Below are positions 10,767-22,155 of a stretch of DNA of 64,000 nucleotides, in pieces. This DNA comes from Ascidia mentula (lineage: Eukaryota; Chordata; Ascidiacea; Phlebobranchia; Ascidiidae), in NCBI GenBank assembly GCA_947561715.1, contig OX387204.1, forward strand, positions 7,445,001 through 7,509,000, written 5' to 3'. The notes beneath the pieces were generated by a model. That model saw only the letters and a list, made by a program, of their open reading frames with translations. It did no database searches and was not told the DNA's origin. The position numbers and the translations under genes are program-made. The stretch's first letter is position 1. Every line of letters starts with the position of its first letter.

Positions 10767-13700
10767 TTAGAACCTTTTCTTGCGTGAAATTTCAGGTTTC
10801 CATTGGATGGGGTGCGTTTCTTCGCTCTGGATAAAAGCAAACTTCAGTTATAACCGGGCCACAAAACGCAGCCTCCCTTAGTAATATTTACACAAAGCGG
10901 TCAGTTTTTTTTCTGGAATATTGCAACATTCCTGGTGGCCCCCCCTTGCGCCAGCTTAGGGGAAGAACCAACAAAAAATGACCAATTTTCATTGACAAAT
11001 CACCTTGCTAGGCTCACATAGGAACTTACCGCTTCGTCATCTTCCTTGTAAATTTTGATGGTCTTGTCGGCCTCGCACGTCACCAGTCGGCTTTCGCTTT
11101 TGTCGAATGCCATCGCGAACACTCCGCTTTCGCTGTCCAAGGACCCGGGTTGGACTGGAGCTTTTGTACGCTGGAAGTTGTATCCTGTCCTCCAATCCCA
11201 CATGTGCACTGTACCGTTGTCCGCTGTGTGATCATACATTGTATTTTTTAAAATATATTTTATGTTCAAAGCGTTACAACATTTGTAACAACTCTTAAAG
11301 AATGGTGCCGCAAAATTGAAGTAAAACCAAAATATTTTTGTAACGAAGTTCATAATACATAGACGACAGAACTAGACAGAGCTATTAAAATAAATATCTC
11401 TAAACAGTCTTATGGACAGCAAAGACCCGGTAAAATGCGTAATAACTAATATTTAATGCATGTTGAAAACTGAATAAAATATTTTTTTAAATATGTTGTC
11501 CCAAGTAATTGCGCTCTTGAAAGTGCAGTGCAACGGTCGTGGGTAATTAATATTGTTATGGCTGAGACGAAGGGTTAAACACAAAACCATAAAGAATGAT
11601 AAATTCCGGCCCCATGATAAATGTATATTTGTGGCGTTATTGGCAAATGTTTGAGTATTGACAGTCAGGGGATAATATGTCCGTTGTAAAAATATACAAA
11701 AGAATTTCTCGTGGGTTTGACGTAATCTAAATGTCATGGAGTTGCACCACATCCTGGATAAAATTCCTTGTAAAAGTTGTCTTATTGTAAGAGTCACGCG
11801 GCCATGTAATAGAGGAACCTGGTTTAATAAACCGTCAACAAAGAATCATCTCCTTGTTCCTCATAAGCTATTTTCGTCCCTGGTATGCGCGACATAGGAA
11901 AAAAATAATTACTGAAAATCACCGTGGAAAAATTGCGCAATGCTTTCATTTTTTACTGTGGGTCACTTCCTTTCAAAAGTCAAATCCTTTGTTAAGCCGG
12001 AAACACAAAAAATCACATCCATCGAGGTAATTTTGCGCGACGTTTTATATAGCTATATTTCTGTGATACTTATAAAGATTGCACAAGCCCTGATCGTCTG
12101 CCACTCTTTGTGGGTAATTTTAGGTTTTATAGCCGTTACGTCAAATGTTTAGGGCACCATACCTCCAGAAACCAACACGCCATCTGAGCTGAGGGCGAGG
12201 CAGTTGACAATTGCATTGTGGCCCGATAAATTCTGTATGAAATCACCATCTGGAAACTTCCATTGCTTGATGTTATCGGGCGCACCGCTGGCGAAAGTGT
12301 ACCTGGAACATAACAGTTTGTAAAGTTTAGTAGCCGGAAACGACAACACCGTAAATGCCTGGGCTTTTTCTACCACCCATAATGATAACGAAACCGACAA
12401 GAATCCACACAAAACGACTCGTTTTAAGAGGGCATTTACCAGTTGCAAACTAAATTATACAACTGTTTGATATGTACAATGTTACTAAACCCGAACACAT
12501 AACTAGCAAACATCGATTATGACAAGTGGTATTTTCACATCTTTCCTCTTCTTTTTTAGTTTCCTCGATGACAGGTTTTTATTGTCACGACATTACAACC
12601 CACACATCTTAATTCCTTTTTTTAGTCATTGCCTTAAAGCAACTAGTAACACATACTGTGTGGGATGTAGGGCGATTGAACGGACACTCTTTTTGTGATT
12701 TGTCAAAACCGATCGCGACTTGCCAGCTGCCAGATCCCATAAGCGCACTGTACAATCGTGTGAGGCTGTGATGACCTGCAATTACACAACACAACTTCTA
12801 TTCTACAGTTTTGTTGCTAAATAATATCACAGGAAAAGCCTTACTACCTCTGGGAGTGCGGATTGGCATTTCACATCGGCTACAGTATTTGTGTGACCAG
12901 ACAACGTCATTATATTAGATTTCGTCCGCATATCCCACACCTAAAAGTAGAGAGGTTCATGTCCAAATTAATCAGTTCAAAATATACACACAAACACAAC
13001 ATTACCCTGGCAACGGAGTCTCTTCCACAGGTGACTAAAATATCGATGGTTGGATGTAGATCTATTCCATAACAAGCACTAAGATGCCCGTGGTAATGTC
13101 GAACGACCTAAAAATAACATTGATTATTTGTTCTTTGTTTAAACAAGGCTAAATACTAACCTTGTTTTGCTCCAAATCCCAACATTTGACAAGCTTATCC
13201 TCACCACAAGAAAACAAATAGGGATTTCTCTCACTCACTATGAGGCCCCTGACAGAGCTGATGTGGCCTGTAAGGGAGAGCTTGAGTTTTCCACTGGCCA
13301 GGTCCCATATCTTGAACAAGGCAACAGTTTGTTGTTTGAAAAATGAGTGTACATATACAATAGCTACTATCTTACTTTGATCGTGCGATCATTTGATCCT
13401 GTGCAAAACCACTCGTTGCCGGGCTCAAAGGCCACACATCTTACCCAACCAAGATGACCACTGATTACCTTTAACAAAAAGATGATTTAGAACTTGCAGA
13501 TTCTTAGATTTGGACTCAATGTAGGAACTTGAATTAATTGAATGTAGTACCCGGTAAAGTTTCCACGGTGCATGCCATCTTGGTTTTGGCATAATCTGCG
13601 CTTTTCTCGGTGCAATTGGGCGGGTATTAGCAGCTAGCAGGGCTTTGTTGGTTTCTTGTAGTTTTTTGATGTCTTGTGTACCCGGATGGTGAACCACACT

Positions 13701-14585
13701 GAGAAGAATGAGAAATATTTACAGTGGTTAAATAAGATGTAATAGAATTATTAGTTTTTTTTACCCACCTTGGACTATTTTTTGTAATTTTTGTTGAATT
13801 TGATTCAGCAGGCATGATCGCAAGCTGGTTGCCTGGAAAAATTTGATTTAATTCAAGACACCCAAATAGAGCATTTTACATTCAAACATTTCTGCTCACA
13901 ACAAACACAACACAGCATAACTGTAATGTAGGAATGAAGCATAAATGCAGCATTATTGTGTGACAACCCTAATGCAAACAATGATATTTCAAGACCAACA
14001 GTGAATTGTGGGATTACCCAAAGTTGGGATACAACCCACCATTTGCAAACCCATGGTTTAAAAAACAGTAACTAACTTTGTTGTAGTCCATTCGTGGTTT
14101 GCTGCACCTTGGACATTTGTTTTGTCTGGGCCATATGTAACACGGGCCCATACTCTGTCAATGCTTTTATTTTCCGACTTATTTCGGACCTACACAAAAA
14201 AAATCAATTTAAAACACTGAAGTAGTAAGTAACAGAAGCAATTGTTCGTGAAACTTATTATCCAGTAATGATAAGGCCTATCTAAAGTGAAATAAATTCA
14301 AAGTTTATTCAATTTGGTGCACATGCAAATAGTATGTGTTAGTTTAACATACGCTGCTTCATTCATAGGTAGTGATGCTCCCTGATCTGAAATAAACATG
14401 TCATGTGTTCTCTTCAAACTTCGAAACACCAAGGTGTGCATGGAATGTTTTGGAATATCCTAAAAAATACATGTTTTGAGTACATCACCAGCAGCTATAA
14501 ATATAAATTGTGTGTCACCAACAGTTTGAGAAACTATAAAGAGTAGCCTATGTTCTTAAAAACAAATCATGTAGCAAACCTCCAT
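10767..14585 (-). CDS. PLRG1: PLRG1/Prp46 spliceosomal WD40 protein
   Basis: Thirteen coding exons on the minus strand: 14580-14585 (Met-Glu only), 14353-14459, 14077-14189, 13769-13832, 13551-13698, 13376-13468, 13161-13310, 13006-13107, 12848-12940, 12657-12775, 12163-12302, 11030-11223 and 10767-10826. They total 1389 bases in frame (462 residues; human 514). Diagnostic stretches: [15 protein letters not shown] near the N-terminus, [28 protein letters not shown] entering the propeller, then seven WD blades ([14 protein letters not shown]-type [49 protein letters not shown]) and the basic tail SRKKRF. PLRG1 is a core component of the Prp19/NTC complex that activates the spliceosome; it is nuclear. 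The six-base first coding exon is the least certain part. The intron 11224-12162 contains nothing recognisable. Confidence 0.95.
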
Positions 14586-15423
14586 GTTGTGCAATACGAA
14601 GTCAACAAAGCATGAATAGGTCCCGGTAAAAAACTAAACGAGTTGATGAACTTCACCAAATTTCTGCGTCAATGTTTCCTGCACCAAAATATAATACAAA
14701 CAGCTAACTTACAACCACTGGAACGTATTATGTTAGTGCAGGAGCAGGAGCAACGTTTTTCGAAAACAAAAACCCTCAAGCGGATAAGTCAAAGTTGTGA
14801 ATAATTTAACGTATCCTAAAGAATGTCAATAGAAGTGTGCAAGTACAATTTTTTTATCGGAACGATTAAACATTTTTGAAACCAGAAAGGATTAATTTTA
14901 AAAAGTAAAAAAAATTATCGAAAATCAAGTTTCTGTTAATTATTAATGTTGACGTTTTATCGGAACTCCGCACCGGGAAGAATTACTTTACGGACACCCC
15001 GTTCTGGACGGTTCCGGTCAGTTCAAGCCTATTGTTCATTGGAGATTAATAATACATTCGAAGCAATTGGAGGCAAAAATTACTAGCAAAGTAAATGAGT
15101 ATTTTCACCACGACCAATCTCACACAGTTTCAACCGCGTTTAACTATGAATCATTTTCACTTTTTTGGAGGAGGCTAGATCTAGAACACATAATAAAGAA
15201 ATTACATTTCAAACGTTTAGAAAACAAAACTATTACGTTTTAAAAAGTTTTTTAGGCTATAACCATCACAACTTTGCTTTAACAATGTATCTTCAACATG
15301 CACAAGGATAGAAAAGGATTCCATGTCGTTAAAGAAAGCCTCGTTTGCGCAACTCATTACGTATGGAAAAAAACCTTTTGGGGGGATTTTCCCCAACATA
15401 ACATTGAAAAGAATTTCTCAACA
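14586..15423. other. Intergenic,PLRG1 5' end to Cys-rich peptide gene
   Basis: An AT-rich divergent spacer with no supported exon. The open frame starting near 15298 is only the forward extension of the downstream signal-peptide exon. A TATA element ends the region. Confidence 0.4.
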
Positions 15424-15434
15424 TATATATATAA
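15424..15434 (+). promoter_or_regulatory. TATA box of the Cys-rich peptide gene
   Basis: TATATATATAA lies 62 bases before the ATG at 15496. This places a transcription start near 15455 with a UTR of about 40 bases. Confidence 0.5.
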
Positions 15435-15495
15435 CGGTGCAAATGTACAAGAAAATATTATACTTCGTTCATCTGAATCGTTGACAATTCACAAA

Positions 15496-16987
15496 ATGTC
15501 AGTCAAACTTGTTATCGTTATATTTCAACTCTGCCTATTGTATTTTATTTCTGTCGTGCCAGTTTTATCTGCGGCCAGGTCTTCGCCATATTGCTGGCGG
15601 ACAAAACTGTTCTTGAAGAAAACAAGAACGTTATGGTCAACAAAGGTAATCACTGATTTTTGATAAATCGAATTTAACATCAATAGGCTACAATTCTTTT
15701 TAGATAACGTGAATTTATGGCAGGCCTTGGCAAGTGTGCCGCGGATTAAACAATGTTATTATGAACGGCACGCGTTTGTGATTCACAAGTTATATTACAA
15801 TACTGTTTGGTTTTATTAAAAAGTTATAAGATTGTTTGCCTGTCTTACTACGCATAGAATTGTTAATTTTAACATAAACTGTAAACTGGTACACTGGCTA
15901 CACTGCGTTGGAAAGGTCGACGATACCTGCATTATGGTGTTTCAATTATTCCTTCTTCTAACATTTTGCTACAAATACGATCAACAAAAAGCAGTTAAAG
16001 AATAAATATGGATAAAAATGTGACCAAAAATGTTTCTACTTTTGATTAGAATGAATGTCCCAGCATTAACTGCAAATCATCCATTACGGCGAACCCAGAA
16101 AAGGACATGTTTTTGGCTTATTCAACAATGGTCGGGAAGGTCTCGGAACTCAGATTAGACAACTGTGGCTGTGGCGGCTTTTTTTTAACCAACATCAACA
16201 GCGATTGCAAGTTTTTGTGTTTCCAAAGAGAAAGTTACGACTTTTTGGCCAAACTCTACGGTCGCAGGAGACTGAAAAAACTGCATGAGGTTGAGGCCTC
16301 GGAAGTCCAGGTAAAATGAAACTAGAATTCTTGGTGTTGGTGATAAAAGTTATCATTGTACATTAAACTGATTAGAATAAAGGTATTGTACAAAAACAGT
16401 GAGCCCGCATTATCCGCACAAAATTTAAAAATGTGGGCAATCATATACTTCAAATTACAACTAAAACATATCAGAAAACATCGACTAACCTCCTCAGCTG
16501 AAATCGAATTGGTTTCTATGCTTTACTCCGCTAAAGTTTTACAAAGTGAGGTGGTTATTCCTTCTGGCTGAAACGAACGTTTAATTTTCTTTCCCATAAA
16601 TTACTGCCACACCGCTTTATCAGAAATATCCAACTACATATCCTTCTGTACTGCTGATAACTGCCGACTGGTAATCAAACATTGATGTCGTAAAGGATTT
16701 ATATGGCACGGTAGCTAGAAACCGGTATGCTTTTGTAAGCCACAAATCGGTCAATATTGTCCAACCGCACATGGTTTTAGTACAAGCATTTTTTTGTGGC
16801 AAAAAAGTAAGAAGGACATTGGTTATATCATTAAAAACATCATTCTTATGTTAGTATAAAATTATGTCCGGTGCATAATAATGTTAGTAAACTAACACGA
16901 TGACATGTTGTTTAGAATGGACTGCAGGAAAAGGTTCAGTGTCGTTTCTACGAGGCAGTGTGTGGATTGGCAAACAATGTGTGCTAA
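15496..16987 (+). CDS. Small secreted Cys-rich protein (160 aa,unknown)
   Basis: Three exons join without frame conflict: 15496-15645, 16050-16310 and 16916-16987 (stop TAA), all phase 0 with GT-AG borders. Residues 1-27 form a strongly hydrophobic signal peptide (MSVKLVIVIFQLCLLYF...) ending at an SAA-type cleavage site. The mature part has about ten Cys: CPSINC, NCGCGG, DCKFLC, then VQC...AVCG...NVC in the last exon. A GRRRLKK cluster in exon 2 could be a prohormone-type processing site. I recognise no family. A cytokine-like, growth-factor-like or antimicrobial peptide is possible but unsupported. ATTAAA (17046) and AATAAA (17088) follow. The exon model is inference from splice sites and phase. 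Confidence 0.6.
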
Positions 16988-18465
16988 TGTTCGAAAAAAG
17001 AGACGTTAAACTCAGCTACCAACACGACGTGAATTTTTTTGTTTAATTAAATTATTTATTTTTTATTTATTGTGTATCCGATATGCCAATAAAATTCCTG
17101 AAAAAAAGCTATTGGAAAGAAGTCTTACTTGACTTGAAATAACGAAAATTAGATGTGTTGTGAGAATACAAAAGTCACAAATGAACTGAAACATGTAATG
17201 AAGAGTAACGAGTAAACGAGTAAATGAAAATTGACTCTTTGGCGCTGTTTGCGACAGAATTTGAAAAGGCTTTGCGGTCGCAGCACCTTGTTTAATTCGA
17301 CTACGAGGTGGAAATGGAAATCGATTTCCCACCACCACTAGTTGTTCTAAATGCTCGTTTTCCATCTCTCATGTGACAAGTTAGTTGACAGAAAGCTGTG
17401 GTGTCAGAGCGACCAGTGGATTTCTGTTGATAGTTTTTAAATGATAAGGTCAAAGCCATGCTTTGTGATGTCATTATGCGGTCCGGCATAATTCATATGT
17501 GTTACGTTTAATATCCTTAATACTCAGCAATGTTGGGTGGTTTCCTTTTTATGAACAAATTAACCTGGAATTAACATCAATAAAAAACAACACAAATTAA
17601 CCGAAACATTTTTCAAAAATTCTGTTTTAATTTACGTGGTGTATAAAAGATATTCCCTTTTTTATGATCAGATTTCGGAAAAACGACATTTCTAAGCAAG
17701 GTTGCATTGCAACTTATTTAGGAGACGGCAATTAAGTTTAAATTTCTCACACCGTTCACTGGCTCGGTATCGTGTGGTCGACGAACGCGTTCCAGGACAC
17801 ATGGCTGCGTAATTTACAGACCTAGTCATTGCCGGAAACATTTGATACCGAGGTGTGCAACCTGGAAGTGTGCGCTGTCTGTGGGGCAACTAGGGACCGT
17901 GCAACGCTGCGTTTGGTGGTGGATGGCAAAACGGAACCCGCACCTGCTATTGGGGGCAACGGTTGTTTCGGTGAATCGGCCACATCACTTACCTGTGCTG
18001 TCCCATTCATAGCAACTGGTCTGAAATTCTCCTTGTGATACTATTTGCATCGACCTAGTTATATGCAAAGCAGAAATGTATATATACATCTTTCATTCCG
18101 CAACGTTAGCAACTAATTTAGAATGATTAATGACATACACTTTGTTTCAAACACAACCAGTCTGTAACAAAGCCTAATGCGTGGTGGCACATCCGGCAGT
18201 GACAATTTCAATGTTTTCAATTTGTCTGTTTCTGCGCCAGTGTGTTGTGAAAATGGATTCATAAACTTCCTGTGCAATGGAAGTTTTGGCGACACTGCCT
18301 GCACTGCAAAACTACGCATAGTCTGTGGATGGTATTCAAGGATGAATCAAAAGGGAAAAAGGGACATCTAAAATAAGGTAAACTGTATAAAGACGCGTAA
18401 ACTGTAAATTTCATATTTTCTTGACGTTTAAATAGAAAAACGTGTTCAGTAGTTTTTTTGCAGTC
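16988..18465. other. Intergenic with weak Cys-rich open stretches
   Basis: No gene is supported with confidence. A Cys-rich minus-strand stretch after an acceptor-like CCCAATAG (about 17.82-17.95 kb) and open plus frames at 17829-18035 and 18177-18368 could be exons of small secreted genes, but I could not join them into a start-to-stop model. A GTAAACTG donor after 18377 pairs with TTTTTTTGCAG at 18453-18463. This gives a 5'-UTR intron for the next gene. Confidence 0.35.
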
Positions 18466-18957
18466 ATGAAGCTTCATATCTTTGTTTTCGTTGCCGCATT
18501 GTGGGCAGCAACGATGGAACAACTTAGAGGCAATCCGACTTCGGGTGATCGTGCTTCAATGAAAAATATGATTCGATACGAAACATTCGATGCCGTTTGT
18601 CAGTCTTGAACAATGGATAAAAGTCTTGCGTAAGGCATTTCCTTGTATTTTATGTACAGATCCTATTCTACACTGTCTTGAGGATCCTAGCAAAGATGAC
18701 AGCAACGAAATTATCACTGACGTTAAAATGTGCCCTTCCCATTACGTGGTCTACGATGGGGATTGCTACGGAAAAAACGGTAAAATGTTTGCATCGAAAT
18801 TAAGTCGTGAAGACCGATAAAATGTATTATCCCAAAAAACACCTGTTAATTTTATTATTTAAAAACTTCTGTCTCACTTAAACCCCATAACAACTGTTTT
18901 CTCTTGAATGCAGTGCCATTGGAACCCAAAAGCACCGCATTGGGAGGTTGGGGATAA
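18466..18957 (+). pseudogene. Short or decayed paralogue of the trefoil/TSP1 family (5' exons only)
   Basis: The start MKLHIFVFVAAL closely matches MKLHFFVFVAAL of paralogue 2, with the same 5'-UTR intron directly before the ATG. Cys-rich exon 18660-18779 (CPSHYVVYDGDCYGKN) matches CPSHCAVYVGGCYTKI and CPEHCESHNGGCYGKF of the larger paralogues. A final piece, 18914-18957, starts VPLEPKS and ends in TAA, corresponding to exon 4 of the larger genes. No trefoil-like or TSP1 exons follow before 20 kb. The first open frame runs to a stop at 18609 and is not in frame with 18660-18779 by the obvious donor (GTAAGG near 18631). A weaker donor (GTGATC near 18552) would join in frame. It is therefore either a small N-terminal-only secreted protein or a decaying copy. 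Confidence 0.55.
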
Positions 18958-21900
18958 ATAGAAAATTAGAGAACCCTTCATTCATGGACGTTGCACCAAA
19001 TGTACATAGAAAAAAATGGCCCCATCCTGATCTTTTTCCGTGAACACCCATGGCTGTATTCCATTTCTTCTCTAGTCATGGGAGTCGTGTGTCTCGGTTT
19101 TGTATGGCAAGACCGGCATCTTTATGTTACCACGCGTTACATAATAAAATTATGTTACCAAAACTGTTGCAGACGCGGCCGTAGTCCTGTTGTAAAATGT
19201 AACTTTGACGTATTCACGACACGTAAACCAATACATGCTTCAAACCAAATTTCCTTTGTATGTTGCGAATGGCATTTCGTGACAGCTGACAAATTATACT
19301 TTGCATGTTAATTCTTGGTTTGCGCCACGTTTTCTTCGAAACATAAATATTCGCCGTCCGGTTTTATAACTGTTTGCCTTCAAATGACATTTTTTCTGAT
19401 CGCAAATTCTTTATTATGACGTGTTTATTATAAAAGCTTGGATTGAGTCGTTGTACTAAAATTGGGGAAACTCATATGAATGCATGTAATTAATCATCAC
19501 GCCGATGTGGTTTGACGTCATATTTTCCTGTGGTTTCCTGCAAGTTTTTAGAAAGTACTTGGATAATGCACTGCCCCTTTTACCGACCACCAGTTGTTTC
19601 TGTTTTTGCAATAAATATTTTTTCGATATATAATTTTGAACAACAGCATTATTAAAGATAAAAATGTCGGACTGTTGGCAAGTACACAGTGTAAAAGTGG
19701 TGTATCAAAGCATTTCAAACTTCGGTCGAAGCCAAGCTTCGTGACATCAAACGGTCCTGCGAGGGCAAGTTGCTTGGTTGTAATGGGGTGGATGAATTAA
19801 TTTCTTTTATCGGCAGTGCATCGTAGCTGCCTTTTCTTGAGCAAGGCGACTTCACCCTGAAACACATTGACCTGTGGTTAACCAAACCTTTACTACACAT
19901 AGCGCATAAAATGTTTGTTTTTTGGGGTTGGTGACCTAGGAAAACCTTGTTTTATTGACCAAGTAACTTGAAAAGCCAACAAAGAGAAGGCCTTAGTAGC
20001 AAACAAACCATGTGGACGCGTTCAGAGAGTCTTCGGCCAAAATTATCAACAGGGGTGAAGGTTTTTTTTGATTGTTGAAATAGGACACTCAGCAGCCTCG
20101 ACTTGTACCGAACAGCATGAACAAAGAGGTCGAGCGAAACGACATCACAAAGTGACGTAATTCTAACATATATTGTAACATACAAACAATAACATGTGAT
20201 ATTTTCCTGTACACTAATATATAAAACATAACAACACAACCCTGCATTACTTGTTTTCATGATCAGGTATACAGTTATAAATGTCAGAATATGACGCATA
20301 GTATAATGACTATGTACATAGCCATGAAAGTTTATGTATATTCACCTCTTCGATAGCTCGTAGACAAAGAAAATCAAATAGGCAATGAAAGTGACAAACA
20401 CGGGGAACCACACTTTTACGTCCATAAGTACGCTGCCTGGCACAATTTTGCAGTAAAATACAAGTACAGAGCTGATTACCTGCCTTTAGCGTGTATGTGA
20501 TCACGCTCACGTAGGTCGAAACACAAACACATTACTCAAGCAACTGATTAAATGTGCGGTTATCGTTAAACGTGTTTGCCAAACGCTTTGCGGCTTCAGC
20601 TGTAACTCCACCAATGGTTTTACTGCGCTCTCGTGTAACCGATGCCTTTTGTTTCGCTGTACAGTCATCACGCCCGAGTGACGTTCAGTGGACAAACCAG
20701 GTTGCTTATGTTAGTCATGGCAATTGGGCGTGGGATGTAACTGCACCACATAATATGCTATGTCAATAAAGTAGCAGGAAGGCATATGATTGTAATACCC
20801 ACATTAAAAATTACACCAAACAAAAAGGTATGCTTCTATGTTGCTGAAGAGTTCAATACCAAAGGACTCGGTTTCCAATGACAAATGTTAATATAGTTGC
20901 GTAAGTATCCGTGGACACAGGGGTTTGGAGCCATCTCGTACACTGACACGAGACTCATTCATTTTTATTTAAGCCGTACCGCGAACAATGACGAGGTAAT
21001 CCCAACGTGAAAACCAATTTAGACTGATTACTTTAATTGCCGATTCACGGTTGTTAGTTATGAAACATCACTTAAAAATCTTACACTTCGTCGCTTTGGA
21101 AGTGCGTGTTTTTTTTTAAATTGCAACAACATGATTGTCCAATATACGTGAATAAGTCATTTGCAGGTTATTTCGTCAAGCACGCTTTGTAGAATAGAGA
21201 TTGAATAGTTGTGTACTTGCAGGGAGGGATTTTTCCTTTGGTTGGAAACCATGTTTATGGCATTTAATTTTCCGATTGGTTTTGGTGTTAGGTTATCTGA
21301 CCCTGTATCGATGATGTTCCCCTTGACCACGTTTATCAAATTTGATTTGATTGGAACAAAAGCCTAATTACTTCCACAAAGATGTTTCATTGACGTAAGA
21401 TTCAAAATTCCCAATGTTTAGTCCTGATCTGCTATTAAATTGTTGTGGTCTAAAATATCAGACATTTATAACACCAATAAGGTAATCCTACGAGGTCCAG
21501 AGATTGCTTAAATTTAACACACGCCAAACAAGCCCGGCAAATTCACATTTGAACTCGCACAAACATGCAAAATCGTGTAACGCGTAAAAGTATACCACAC
21601 TAATGCAAAACAAAGTATTTGAATAAGTGCCAAGGAAATAGTAAAGATTATTTATTTTTGTGGTAAAGTATCTGAGATTTTGCGCTCGAAGTGTTGCATT
21701 CCAGACTGGTGTCATAAGCACCACAATCATCCCACATGATAAACCGCCAGTTACTCACACGCGCGTTTGCGACCAGTGGTTTCAATCCAAAAAAATCGAA
21801 TGAGAGGAAAAATGCAATCGAAGCTATGTTTTCCATGTTTGCTATTTTCGTTAAATTCTTGCTCCTGGATAAAAGAAGATTTCGCCTCTGGGCGAACTCG

Positions 21901-21966
21901 ATGGCGTCAAAAGTTGCGTCACGCGAACCCTTGGGCGTGTGTTTGTCGGTACGAGGCTTTGCCGAG
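18958..21966. other. Intergenic with scattered weak candidates
   Basis: No confident gene in 3 kb. Weak candidates are a two-exon minus-strand small membrane protein (listed separately) and a Cys-rich plus stretch at about 20.53-20.69 kb that begins TLLKQLIK, reminiscent of exon 2 of the trefoil/TSP1 family (TLNDLIK). A further plus-strand open stretch at 19.7-19.82 kb (KAFQTSVEAKLRD...) ends in TAG. None was joined into a supported model. Confidence 0.35.
19952..20425 (-). CDS. Candidate small single-pass membrane protein
   Basis: A two-exon reading on the minus strand: 20346-20425 starts with ATG and encodes MDVKVWFPVFVTFIAYLIFF, a short hydrophobic segment, ending in a GTGAAT donor. The second exon, 19952-20162, follows an ATATTAG acceptor and continues in frame for 69 residues to TAA. 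The total is 96 residues with a Lys/Arg-rich tail. A GTGCCAG acceptor lies just before the ATG. There is no recognised family, and an open frame of this size can occur by chance. It is listed because the start, the hydrophobic span and the splice phase agree. Confidence 0.25.
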
Positions 21967-21974
21967 TTTATAAG
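21967..21974 (+). promoter_or_regulatory. TATA box of trefoil/TSP1 paralogue 2
   Basis: TTTATAAG sits about 30 bases before a plausible start of a short non-coding exon ending at 22077, which is then spliced to 22152 just before the ATG. The open frames seen here on both strands are therefore more likely non-coding. Confidence 0.4.
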
Positions 21975-22077
21975 CGAGGAAATCAACCTGGAAAACCATT
22001 CAAGGCGGAATCGTGAGGAGAAACCGAGATCCGACGCGCAGAAATTGACAAGAAAATTTCCCCACCTCAATTTAAAG

Positions 22078-22151
22078 GTAAACTGCAAACACAGTTTAAG
22101 CAAAGTCTTTGTATTTCGTTCGCTGTAAAATACTTTGCAATTATTTTGCAG
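22078..22151 (+). other. 5'-UTR intron of trefoil/TSP1 paralogue 2
   Basis: Donor AAAG|GTAAACTG and acceptor ATTTTGCAG|AATCATG leave only four bases before the start codon. The short paralogue has the same GTAAACTG donor (after 18377) and a TTTTTTTGCAG acceptor two bases before its ATG. This indicates a shared ancestral UTR intron. Confidence 0.55.
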
Positions 22152-22155
22152 AATC

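Noticed and set aside
17829-18368. Cys-rich open stretches considered as exons of a secreted or Kazal-like gene
   Set aside because: Different strands and frames gave competing readings and no start-to-stop model could be assembled.
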